Shown piece after piece: positions 39,195 to 47,073 of a stretch of DNA of 64,000 nucleotides. Location: positions 154,770 through 218,769 of the forward strand of contig NZ_BMMV01000003.1 in assembly GCF_014646115.1 (NCBI RefSeq), read 5' to 3'. The DNA is from Streptomyces camponoticapitis. Its GTDB lineage: Bacteria > Actinomycetota > Actinomycetes > Streptomycetales > Streptomycetaceae. Below the pieces are notes generated by a model, which was given only the letters and a program-made list of their open reading frames with translations, was not told the DNA's origin and searched no databases. The position numbers and the translations under genes are program-made. How positions within the stretch are numbered: position 1 is the stretch's first letter; the number at the start of each line of letters is the position of its first letter.

Positions 39195-40145
39195 ATGGCC
39201 AACCAGTTCCTGACCGCGCAGGTCATCGCGCGCCAGGCCCTCGCCAACCTGTACGAGACCACCGTCATGGCGTCGCTCGTGCACCGCGACTACGAGGACG
39301 AGTTCGCCCGCAAGCAGGGCGACGCGATCACCATCCGGAAGCCCGCCGTCTTCGAAGCCCACGAGTACAACCGGGCGCAGGGCATCATCGTCCAGGAGGC
39401 GACGGAGACCAGCGTCAACATGACGCTGAACCACTTCGCTGACGTCAGCTTCGCCGTCACGTCTGAGGACATGACGCTGAAGATCGCCGACTTCGACGAG
39501 CAGCTCCTCACTCCGGCCATGGAGGCGATCTCCCAGAAGATCGACAACGACCTGCTGCTCCTGCGCAACGACATCGTCCAGGAGGTCGGCGGCGTCGCCG
39601 AGAACGCTGCGGGCGAGGACTACAACTACCCGGGCGGCCTCTACCCGTACAGCGACTCCCGAGTCCTGGTCCAGACGGGGGCAGTCCTGACCCGGAAAAA
39701 CGTGCCGCTGTCCCAGCGCAGCGTCGTCGTCGGCCCGACCACTCAGGCCCGCTGGGTCGCCGAGAAGGCGTGGCGGAACGCGGAGAAGCGCGGGTCGACC
39801 GAGGGTCTGCTGGAGGCATCCATGGGCGGCCGGGTCTCCGGCTTCGACCCGTACATGACCCAGAACATCGGCCAGCCCGCCGAGGACCCGGACACCGGCG
39901 AGCCGACGACCGAGGTCAACCTCGCCTTCCACCGGACCGCGTTCGCCCTGGCGTTCCGGCCGCTGGAGCTCCCGAAGGGCGCCCAGAATGCCGCGATCAT
40001 GGACTACAAGGGCTTTGCGCTCCGGGTGATCTACGGCTACGACCAGGACAAGAAGCAGGACGTCGTCAGCATCGACACCCTGTACGGGGCCAAGACACTG
40101 GACGCCAACCGGGCCGTCCTCATCAAGGGCGCCGACGCCGCCTGA
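39195..40145 (+). CDS. major capsid protein, P22 coat-like
   Basis: A 316-residue coat protein. The opening NQFLTAQVIARQALANLYET and the segment ADVSFAVTSEDMTLKIADF followed by AISQKIDNDLLL match the P22-type HK97-fold coat proteins. It lacks the propeptide of HK97 itself, consistent with a separate scaffold gene. An AAGAAAGGACAC ribosome-binding site is strong, as expected for the most abundant protein, and a terminator follows. Confidence 0.93.
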   Translation: MANQFLTAQVIARQALANLYETTVMASLVHRDYEDEFARKQGDAITIRKPAVFEAHEYNRAQGIIVQEATETSVNMTLNHFADVSFAVTSEDMTLKIADFDEQLLTPAMEAISQKIDNDLLLLRNDIVQEVGGVAENAAGEDYNYPGGLYPYSDSRVLVQTGAVLTRKNVPLSQRSVVVGPTTQARWVAEKAWRNAEKRGSTEGLLEASMGGRVSGFDPYMTQNIGQPAEDPDTGEPTTEVNLAFHRTAFALAFRPLELPKGAQNAAIMDYKGFALRVIYGYDQDKKQDVVSIDTLYGAKTLDANRAVLIKGADAA

Positions 40146-40176
40146 CCGACGGCGCCTCGCGCGCCACCGACCCAGC

Positions 40177-40199
40177 AGGACCCGCTCGCTGCGGGTCCT
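40177..40199 (+). terminator. probably leaky terminator after the capsid gene
   Basis: Perfect 9-bp stem AGGACCCGC (40177-40185) and GCGGGTCCT (40191-40199) with a TCGCT loop and TTTCGC after. The late operon continues past it, so part of the transcription must read through, giving higher capsid than tail expression. Confidence 0.75.
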
Positions 40200-40225
40200 T
40201 TCGCATTCCCAGGAAGGGATTCCAC

Positions 40226-40609
40226 ATGGGCTACAAGGTCCACACAGTGGACGGTCGCGCGGGTGAGGTCGACACCTCGACGGCGCGCACCTACAGCAAG
40301 GAAGTCCGGGTCGCGTCCGGCACGGCCGGCACATACCAGCTCTGCAAGGTCCCGGCGGGGGCGGCTGTGATCGCCGTACGGGCGTACCGCACGGGCGGGT
40401 CTGCGGGCACGGTCCAGGTCAAGAAGAACACCTCGGACATCCTCGCGGCCCCGATGGCGACCGCGACGGACGCGTGGGCGGGCTCCACCACCGTGCAGAA
40501 CGCCGCGTGCGCTGCGGGCGACAACCTGTCCGTCGTCCTCGCCGCCCCGGGCGGGAGCCCGACGGAGATCCTCGTCCAGGTCGACCTGCGAACGGCGGTC
40601 CCGGCATGA
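40226..40609 (+). CDS. capsid-associated beta protein, decoration candidate
   Basis: A 127-residue all-beta protein (YSKEVRVASGTAGTYQLCKV, TVQVKKNTSDILAAPMATAT). AGGAAGGGA ribosome-binding site. Its place straight after the capsid gene and its size fit a decoration protein; no specific family is recognised. Confidence 0.65.
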   Translation: MGYKVHTVDGRAGEVDTSTARTYSKEVRVASGTAGTYQLCKVPAGAAVIAVRAYRTGGSAGTVQVKKNTSDILAAPMATATDAWAGSTTVQNAACAAGDNLSVVLAAPGGSPTEILVQVDLRTAVPA

Positions 40610-41028
40610 GGTACTTCAACGAGAACACCGGCGACGAGGTCCAGCTGGACGGACAGTCGGCGCGGCTTGACTCCCTGGCCAACTGGAAGCGAGTCGAGGA
40701 CGGCGAACTGCTTCCCGAGGTCGTCGGCGACGGTGTCCTGTCGCGACCCTCTCTGGGTGGCGCGCGACCGTCGAGGGCGCCTGGTCAGGTGCTGGTCGAG
40801 ACGGCTCCGCCAGCCCCGGAGGACGTACCGACGCAGGAGACGCCGCCCGTCGAGCTCACGCCGGTAACCAGCCCGGTCGCGGACGACGTGAAGGAGCCAG
40901 CGAAGAATGCCAGCAAGGCCGACTGGCTGGCGTACACGCGCACACGTACTCAGACCTCCGAGGAGGAGGCCGAGATCGAAGCCCTTTCCCGAGACGAGCT
41001 CGCGGCGCGGTACGGGGGCAGTAGCTGA
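40606..41028 (+). CDS. head-region protein with Pro-rich middle
   Basis: A 140-residue protein with a small N-terminal domain (MRYFNENTGDEVQLDGQSAR), a Pro/Val-rich linker and a C-terminal helical unit (KADWLAYTRTRTQTSEEEAE, LSRDELAARYG). ATGA overlap with the previous gene. Similar C-terminal units occur in actinophage head proteins, but the function is unknown. Confidence 0.65.
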   Translation: MRYFNENTGDEVQLDGQSARLDSLANWKRVEDGELLPEVVGDGVLSRPSLGGARPSRAPGQVLVETAPPAPEDVPTQETPPVELTPVTSPVADDVKEPAKNASKADWLAYTRTRTQTSEEEAEIEALSRDELAARYGGSS

Positions 41029-41537
41029 TGGCTCTGTCGAGCATGCTGGCGATCTGCGCCAGTGCGGACCTGAAGACGGCGCTCGATCTGGGACCCGCGT
41101 CGGCGTCGGCCTCGGTGGCCCGTTCCGTCGTGCTCGGTTCGGGCACTGGGGCGGGCAAGGCGGACAAGGTCTTTCATGACCGGCGCACGCTGGCGGCGTC
41201 GGCCAGCGAGGATCTCGACCTGGCAGGGGCCTTGGTCGATGCCTTCGGGCAGACGATCACTCTTGCCCGGGTCAAGGGCCTGGTCATCAGCGCGTCAGCG
41301 GACAACGTGAACAACCTGACCGTCGGGGCCGCTTCGGGGTCGCCTTGGGCGACGCTCCTGGGCGCGACGCACACGATGACTCTGCGCCCCGGCGCCACCT
41401 TCGCAGTGATGGCCGGGCAGGCGGACGCCACTGCGTACGCGGTGACCGCATCCACCGGCGACCTGCTGAAGGTCGCCAACTCCGGCGCCGGGTCGGCGGT
41501 CCAGTACGACGTCGTCATCATCGGCGCGAGCGCGTAA
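41028..41537 (+). CDS. structural beta-rich head protein
   Basis: A 169-residue protein, beta-rich and without Cys clusters after the first helix (VKGLVISASADNVNNLTVGA, MTLRPGATFAVMAGQADATA). TGATG overlap with the preceding gene. The composition suggests an external head fibre or decoration subunit. No close family is recognised. Confidence 0.6.
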   Translation: MALSSMLAICASADLKTALDLGPASASASVARSVVLGSGTGAGKADKVFHDRRTLAASASEDLDLAGALVDAFGQTITLARVKGLVISASADNVNNLTVGAASGSPWATLLGATHTMTLRPGATFAVMAGQADATAYAVTASTGDLLKVANSGAGSAVQYDVVIIGASA

Positions 41538-41550
41538 GGGGGCTCTGACC

Positions 41551-42216
41551 GTGCCCGACGTGGGAGACCAGGTCATCGTCCGTCTCGAAGTGTCGCCGCA
41601 CGACGAGACGACGGCTGTCACGTTGGCGGTAACGAGCCCGTCCAGTGCGGTATCCACACCTGTGGTGTCGCCTGTGGACAACGGGGCGGCGTGGACCGCG
41701 CCAGTGGATTACACGGCGGCCGGGGTGTGGCGTCTGTCCTGGGCGGTGACCGGTACCGGAGCCAGCGCGGAGCACCAGCTCGTTCCCGTCGCCCCCGTCC
41801 CGGGGGCGACGGGGGACGGCCGCGTGTACGCAACGACGACCGACCTCGCGAACGCTCTGAAGGAAGCACCGCCGCTGAACGCTCAGAAGCTCCTGGAGCG
41901 CGCGTCCGAGCTGCTGGACTCGGACTTCCTACTCACGGCGATCTACGACGTGGACGACGAGGGCATGCCGACGCACCCGCTCGTCATCAAGGGGTTCCGC
42001 GATGCGGTCTGCGCGCAGGTCGAGTTCTGGGAGGAGGTCGGCGAGGAGACAGACATCTCCGGGCCGCTCCAGGGCGCGCAGATCGGTTCCGTCAACTTGC
42101 AGTTCGGCGCTGGCGCGAACCGCTCCGGGCCCGCGTACTACGCCCCCAAGCTGACCCGGGCGCTCCAGCTCATCCCGTCGGAGCACATCCGCTTCACGGT
42201 CCTGGCCGGCTGCTGA
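41551..42216 (+). CDS. head-tail connector with N-terminal Ig-like domain
   Basis: A 221-residue protein from GTG 41551. Residues 1-85 form an Ig-like beta domain (VIVRLEVSPHDETTAVTLAV, GVWRLSWAVTGTGASA). Residues 92-221 are the helical adaptor domain (TTDLANALKEAPPLNAQKLL, FRDAVCAQVEFWEEV), matching gp6-type connectors that bind the portal. A fused Ig domain on a connector is uncommon and could be exposed at the neck. Confidence 0.78.
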   Translation: MPDVGDQVIVRLEVSPHDETTAVTLAVTSPSSAVSTPVVSPVDNGAAWTAPVDYTAAGVWRLSWAVTGTGASAEHQLVPVAPVPGATGDGRVYATTTDLANALKEAPPLNAQKLLERASELLDSDFLLTAIYDVDDEGMPTHPLVIKGFRDAVCAQVEFWEEVGEETDISGPLQGAQIGSVNLQFGAGANRSGPAYYAPKLTRALQLIPSEHIRFTVLAGC

Positions 42217-42533
42217 TGGCAGCCATCCCGCGCCGGTTCCTGCGACACCGGATCATCGTCGAGCCGTACCTCGGGACGACCGGCACCGGAGACTCGTACG
42301 GACCGCCGGTCGAGATGCGGTGCTTCCTCGACCAGAAGACCCGCAACGTGCGCACCCCTGCAGGCGACACCGTCGTCTCGTCGTCGACCGCGTACGCCTC
42401 GCCCGGTACGTCCGCGCCGCCGCTGTCCCGCGTGACCCTGCCAGGCGGCCGTCAGACCAAGGTCATCCAGGACGCGCCCCGGGACAGCGGCGGCCTGGGC
42501 GCCCCGGACCACGTCGAGATTCAGCTCGAATAG
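42216..42533 (+). CDS. head closure protein
   Basis: A 105-residue beta protein (RFLRHRIIVEPYLGTTGTGD, PPLSRVTLPGGRQTKVIQD) in the second connector position. The opening and length match stopper/head-closure proteins that plug the portal after packaging. TGATG overlap with the adaptor. Confidence 0.75.
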   Translation: MAAIPRRFLRHRIIVEPYLGTTGTGDSYGPPVEMRCFLDQKTRNVRTPAGDTVVSSSTAYASPGTSAPPLSRVTLPGGRQTKVIQDAPRDSGGLGAPDHVEIQLE

Positions 42534-42545
42534 CGGGAGGTCGGG

Positions 42546-42893
42546 ATGCCGCGCTACCGCCTGACGGTCAACACCACGGCGGTACGGCGCGAGCTCCGCG
42601 CCGCCGCCGCCCGCGGGCTGCTCCTGGCCGCCGAGCACGTTCTCGGCGAGTCCACGGCAGTAGTCCCGCTGGATGAGGCCGCGCTGTCCCGCTCCGGCAC
42701 GGTCAGCGTGGACGAGCCGACGCTCACAGCCGCGATCAGCTACGACACCCCGTACGCGATCAAGCAGCACGAGGAGCTCAACTTCCAGCATGCGCCCGGC
42801 CGTACGGCGAAGTACCTGGAGGGACCGCTCAACGCGTCGACCGCCCAGGTGCGGGACATCGTCGCCGCCCAGCTGAGGCGGGCGATGCGGTGA
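42546..42893 (+). CDS. tail completion protein, HK97 gp10-like
   Basis: A 115-residue protein with an N-terminal strand-helix (RLTVNTTAVRRELRAAAARG) and a central YDTPYAIKQHEELNFQHAPG segment ending in KYLEGPL, typical of gp10/minor capsid-type neck proteins. CGGGAGG ribosome-binding site. Confidence 0.78.
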   Translation: MPRYRLTVNTTAVRRELRAAAARGLLLAAEHVLGESTAVVPLDEAALSRSGTVSVDEPTLTAAISYDTPYAIKQHEELNFQHAPGRTAKYLEGPLNASTAQVRDIVAAQLRRAMR

Positions 42894-43324
42894 GCTACAC
42901 CACCGACCTCGTCGAGGGCTTCGCCGACCTCCTGGTCGACGGGGCCCTCGCCGCTTACCGGCCCGACGGCCCGCCGTACGGCCCGGCGGAGACCGGGATC
43001 TATCTCGGGGTGATGCCGCCGGACCCGGACCGGGCGATCGCCGTCAACGCGTACCCGGTCGAGGACGACGACTCGACGGACGCGGTCACCGGACTTCAGT
43101 TCCGGCTCCGCGCCGGCCGCGACGTCCGCCAGGTCGACGCCCTCGCCGACGAGCTCTTCGACCTCCTCCACAACCGCCGCGACTACCGCGCGCGCGGCAT
43201 CTACGTGGCTATCACCTGGCGGCAGTCCCAGGCCTGGATCGGCCAGGACACCCATGGGCGGATGGAGATCACCGCCAACTACTACGCCCGGACGGTCCGT
43301 TCGGCCCCCCATCTGCACGAATAG
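42890..43324 (+). CDS. tail terminator protein
   Basis: A 144-residue protein with GTG start overlapping the previous stop. The pattern SYTTDLVEGFADLLVDGALA, then LQFRLRAGRDVRQVDALADE and WIGQDTHGRMEITANYYART fits the minor-capsid/tail-terminator family that caps the tail tube and joins it to the head. Confidence 0.78.
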   Translation: MSYTTDLVEGFADLLVDGALAAYRPDGPPYGPAETGIYLGVMPPDPDRAIAVNAYPVEDDDSTDAVTGLQFRLRAGRDVRQVDALADELFDLLHNRRDYRARGIYVAITWRQSQAWIGQDTHGRMEITANYYARTVRSAPHLHE

Positions 43325-43334
43325 GAGACGCGCG

Positions 43335-43814
43335 ATGTCCACACCCACCGAACAGACCGAGCTCGCCAGGGAATGGCGCCTGGAGATCAACGTGGCCGCC
43401 GCCGACGCGGAGGAGCCGGACTGGCAGCTCTGCCCCGGTGTCCGAGAGTTCCAGCCCGCGTCCGAGCCGAACATCGAGGACTCCTCGGACTACGACGGCG
43501 AGGGCTGGGCGGGCAACGAGAAGACCGGCCAGGCGTGGGAGTTGTCGGTCACGATCCGCCGGAAGGCCAACAAGGCAGTCAAGGTCTACAACGCAGTGCA
43601 CGAGAAGATCCGCCTCGCCCACTACGCGTACGGCGCGGACAACAAGATTCACCTCCGCTACATGAACCGGCTCGGCCTGCCGGAGGCGTACGAGGGCAAG
43701 GCGATCCCGAACTGGCAGCCCGCTGGTGGCGAGTACACCGCCCTCGGCGAGACGGAGATCACCTTCACCGGCGACGGTCCGCTCACGCCGATCGACAACC
43801 CTCTGGCCTCCTGA
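43335..43814 (+). CDS. major tail protein
   Basis: A 159-residue tail tube subunit. The beta pattern WRLEINVAAADAEEPDWQLC, WELSVTIRRKANKA, then NWQPAGGEYTALGETEITFT matches siphovirus tail-tube proteins. Strong TAGGAGA ribosome-binding site; it precedes the tail chaperone as usual. Confidence 0.85.
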   Translation: MSTPTEQTELAREWRLEINVAAADAEEPDWQLCPGVREFQPASEPNIEDSSDYDGEGWAGNEKTGQAWELSVTIRRKANKAVKVYNAVHEKIRLAHYAYGADNKIHLRYMNRLGLPEAYEGKAIPNWQPAGGEYTALGETEITFTGDGPLTPIDNPLAS

Positions 43815-44329
43815 TGGCGGAGCGGTTCGAGGCCCTCGACGACTTCCTCGACAACGCCCTGGAGCTCCCGGTCACTGGCAAGGACGGGGTGGAGCGGATC
43901 TACCGGATTGAGGACCCGGCAGCCGACGACGGCCTGAAGGTCGAACGGATCACTGCCCTGGCGGCGCGCGCTTTCGCCGGCGGCGCCGCGCCCACGGAGG
44001 ACCTCCTGGACGACGAGGAGGAGCTGGACCTGTACCGGCTATGCCTCGGCGATACCTGCGACAAGCTGCTCGCCGAGGTGGGCTGGACCGACTTCAAGCG
44101 GGTCGCACTCACCGCGATGTTCTGGATCACCGCTGATCTGGAGACCGCGAAGGCCTGCTGGAAGTCAGGTGGTGACCCAAATCGCCTGGCTCCGAACCGG
44201 GCGACTCGGCGGCAGAAGCCCGGCTCCACGGAGTCGGGCGCGGCGAGTACGACCCGGTCACGGAGCTCTACGAGTGGTACGAGGGCGGGTTCCCACCGTC
44301 GCAGGGGCAAGGGCGGCGGGCGGGGCTGA
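43814..44329 (+). CDS. tail assembly chaperone, unshifted product (gpG-like)
   Basis: A 171-residue chaperone made without frameshifting. Residues 1-123 form the acidic G domain (RFEALDDFLDNALELPVTGK, LTAMFWITADLETAKACW). After the slippery site the frame continues for 48 residues of basic Ser/Arg sequence (RSRSSTSGTRAGSHRRRGKG), a low-complexity tail with little selection. TGATG overlap with the tail-tube gene. Confidence 0.88.
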   Translation: MAERFEALDDFLDNALELPVTGKDGVERIYRIEDPAADDGLKVERITALAARAFAGGAAPTEDLLDDEEELDLYRLCLGDTCDKLLAEVGWTDFKRVALTAMFWITADLETAKACWKSGGDPNRLAPNRATRRQKPGSTESGAASTTRSRSSTSGTRAGSHRRRGKGGGRG

Positions 44330-44529
44330 CGCTCGCCGCCGTCCTCGCTGAATGGCCGCTGGTCGAGGCCGACTTCCAGCAGACGTACGGGATCGATCTG
44401 TCCATGCCGGGGCTGCTCCGTGAGCGGTCCTGGCGGTGGCTGAAGGTCCGGATCTACGGGCTCCTGAGCGCCGAGACGCGACTCAACAGGCACTTCACAC
44501 CTCCCGAGCGGAGGCTCAAGCACAAGTAA
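43814..44529 (+). CDS. tail assembly chaperone, -1 frameshift product (gpGT-like)
   Basis: A 238-residue fusion made when ribosomes slip back one base at 44176-44182. The first 123 residues are shared; the next 115 form the T domain (EYDPVTELYEWYEGGFPPSQ, EWPLVEADFQQTYGIDLSMP, ending ERRLKHK) read to the TAA at 44527-44529 with no stop between. Conserved G/GT pairs immediately before the tape measure assemble long-tailed phage tails. Confidence 0.92.
44176..44182 (+). promoter_or_regulatory. -1 ribosomal frameshift slippery site
   Basis: C CCA AAT in the G reading frame follows X XXY YYZ exactly (X = C, Y = A, Z = T). P- and A-site tRNAs can re-pair on CCC AAA. The T frame is open from here to 44529. 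Confidence 0.9.
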
Positions 44530-44541
44530 ATAGGGGGCGTC

Positions 44542-47073
44542 GTGGCGCTGACCGTTGGCGAGTTGGTCGGCTTCATCCGCCTGGACGACGGCGAGGTCGA
44601 TCCTGCCCTGACGCGTATGGAAGGGGCGCTCAACGCGTCCGGGCAGCGGATGACGGCGGACGCCGACGCCGCCGGTACGCGCGCGGGCCAGGCGCTCGGC
44701 GACGGCATCACGCGGGGCGCTGACGGCCGTCTCCGCAACGCCCAGGGCCGTTTCGTCACCGCGGGCCAAGCGGCCGGGGACGGCTTCGGCGACAGCGCGG
44801 CAGCGGGGGCGCGTACGGGCTTGACGCGGCTGACCACCGTGGCGGGCCAGGCGGGCGACCGCGCGGGCGACGCGCTCGGCGACGGCCTACGCGAGGGGGC
44901 AGCGGACGGCGCGGACGACGCGGTCGCCGAAGCCGAGGGCGGCATGTCCCGCATGCAGATGATCGCCGCCGGTGCAGGGGTCGCCGCTGGCGGCGCGCTG
45001 CTGGTGGGGATCACGAGTGCACTGGAGCAGTCGCAGATCACGGGCAAGCTCGGTGCCCAGCTCGGCGCGACCCCTGCCGTAGCCCAGCAGTACGGGAAGA
45101 TCGCCGGGGCGATGTACGCCGACGCCGTCACCGAGGACTTCCAGGGCGCGGCGGACGCGATCTCAGCGACGATGCGCGCCGGGCTGCTCCCTCCGGGGGC
45201 AACGAACGCACAGATCCAGTCCATCAGCACGAACGTCAGCGACCTGGCCACCACGTTCGAGCTCGACCTCGGACAGGCCGCGAACGCGGTCGGCCAGATC
45301 ATGAAGACCGGCCTCGCGCCGAACGCGAAGGTCGCGCTCGACATCATCACGCGGGGCATGCAGGTCATGGGCCCGCGCGCTGACGACATCGCGGACACGT
45401 TCAACGAATACAGCACGATCTTCAGGCAATTGGGGATCTCCGCTGGTGACGCCACGGGGATCATGGCGCAGGGCCTCGCCGCTGGCGCGCGGGACACTGA
45501 TGTCGTCGCGGACTCCCTCAAGGAGCTCGTCCTGATCACTCAGGGCGGCGGCGAGGAAGTCGACAAGGCATTCAAGAAGATCGGCCTGTCCGGCTCCGAA
45601 ATGCAGACCGCCTTTTCGAAGGGCGGCCCCGCCTCAAAGCAGGCGCTCGATCAGATCTTCGACGGGCTCCGCAAGGTCAAGGACCCGGCCGACCGGTCCG
45701 CGCTCGCGCTCACTCTCTTCGGGACCAAGTCCGAGGACATGCAGAAGGCCCTCTTCGCCATCGACCCGTCCGGAGCCGTTGGCGCGCTCGGGGAGACCGC
45801 TGGCGCCGCTGACAAGGCCGGGAATTCGCTGCGGGACAACGCAGGTGCGAACGTCACCCGGTTCCAGCGCAGCCTGGAGCAGGGTCTGGTGAACGTCATC
45901 GGCGGGGATGTGATCCCGGCTCTGATGAGTCTCGGGCGGTGGATGAAGGAGAACGAGACCACGGTCAAGGTGCTGGCCGGCGTCATCGGCGGGGTCATGG
46001 TGACGGCGCTGACGTTCATGTCGATCAACGCCACCAGGGCGGCGATTACGAACACCGCCGCCTGGTTCACCTCGGGAGCGGGTGCCGGGGCGAGCGCGGC
46101 CCGGCAGGTCGCTGCCGCTGGGCGCGTCGTTGGGGCCTGGCTGCTGATGGCTGGACGGGCTGCCATGCAGGCGGCGCGCGTAGTCGCGAGCTGGGTCCTC
46201 ATGGGCGCGCGCGCAGTCGTCCAGGCGGGCATCCACGTGCTCCAAGCCGGTCGGGTTGTGGCTGCCTGGGTTCTGATGGGCGCCCGAGCCATGGTCCAAG
46301 CGGCGATCATGGCCGGAGCCTGGTTCATTGCTCTCGGGCCGGTGGGTTGGGTGATCACGACGATCATCGCTCTCGCGGCCCTGATCTGGGCCAACTGGGA
46401 CAAGATCAAGCGGTGGACGACTGAGGCGTGGAACTCGGTCTGGACCAAGATCAAGGCTTTTGGTGGGCTGATCCTCGGCTACATCAAGTCGATCCCGCTG
46501 GTGAATCTGTTCCTCAACCACTGGGACAAGATCAAGTCGGGAACGGTCTCCCGGGTGCTCGGTCTCGTCAGCTACGTGCGCGGCATGCCCGGAAGGATCA
46601 AGTCGGCTCTCGGCTCCCTCGGCTCCCTCCTGACCGGGGCCGGCCGGAACGTCGTCCAGGGCCTGTGGAACGGCATCAAGAGCATGGGCGGCTGGCTGAA
46701 ATCCCAGCTCATCGGCTTCGCGAAGTCGCAGATTCCCGGCCCGATTGCCAAGGCCCTCGGAATCAGCTCCCCGTCGAAGGTCATGGCCAAGGCAGTGGGC
46801 CGCCACATTCCCTCGGGCATCATCGCGGGGATCAACGCGGGTGCGCCCGCGCTGGACCGCACCATGGCAAACCTGGTCGCCCCGCCCAACGCCGGGATGA
46901 CGTACGGCGGTTCCTACGGGTACGGCGGCGGGAGTCGTCGCGGCGGACAGCCGATCAGCGTGCAGTTCACCTCCGACGGCGGGCAGGTAGGAGACACCCT
47001 CGTCGGTCTCATCCAGGACAACGTCCGGGTCAAGGGCGGCAGTGTGCAGCGCGTGATGGGGGCTGGTCGCTAA
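44542..47073 (+). CDS. tape measure protein
   Basis: An 843-residue tail-length ruler from GTG 44542. N-terminal Ala/Gly-rich helical part, then the phage tape-measure domain (about 140-430; DTFNEYSTIFRQLGISAGDA, KGGPASKQALDQIFDGLRKV). Residues 525-610 hold hydrophobic repeats with the unit GRVVxAWxLMxxRA repeated three times. The C-terminus has GPIAKALGISSPSKVMAKAV, typical of tape measures. At about 0.15 nm per residue this would give a tail near 125 nm. Confidence 0.95.
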   Translation: MALTVGELVGFIRLDDGEVDPALTRMEGALNASGQRMTADADAAGTRAGQALGDGITRGADGRLRNAQGRFVTAGQAAGDGFGDSAAAGARTGLTRLTTVAGQAGDRAGDALGDGLREGAADGADDAVAEAEGGMSRMQMIAAGAGVAAGGALLVGITSALEQSQITGKLGAQLGATPAVAQQYGKIAGAMYADAVTEDFQGAADAISATMRAGLLPPGATNAQIQSISTNVSDLATTFELDLGQAANAVGQIMKTGLAPNAKVALDIITRGMQVMGPRADDIADTFNEYSTIFRQLGISAGDATGIMAQGLAAGARDTDVVADSLKELVLITQGGGEEVDKAFKKIGLSGSEMQTAFSKGGPASKQALDQIFDGLRKVKDPADRSALALTLFGTKSEDMQKALFAIDPSGAVGALGETAGAADKAGNSLRDNAGANVTRFQRSLEQGLVNVIGGDVIPALMSLGRWMKENETTVKVLAGVIGGVMVTALTFMSINATRAAITNTAAWFTSGAGAGASAARQVAAAGRVVGAWLLMAGRAAMQAARVVASWVLMGARAVVQAGIHVLQAGRVVAAWVLMGARAMVQAAIMAGAWFIALGPVGWVITTIIALAALIWANWDKIKRWTTEAWNSVWTKIKAFGGLILGYIKSIPLVNLFLNHWDKIKSGTVSRVLGLVSYVRGMPGRIKSALGSLGSLLTGAGRNVVQGLWNGIKSMGGWLKSQLIGFAKSQIPGPIAKALGISSPSKVMAKAVGRHIPSGIIAGINAGAPALDRTMANLVAPPNAGMTYGGSYGYGGGSRRGGQPISVQFTSDGGQVGDTLVGLIQDNVRVKGGSVQRVMGAGR

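Noticed and set aside
36654..40334. A very long open frame (1226 codons) on the minus strand across portal to capsid genes
   Set aside because: High-GC coding DNA often leaves the opposite strand open. The product is Arg/Val/Gly-rich with no domain, and the plus strand encodes clear head proteins.
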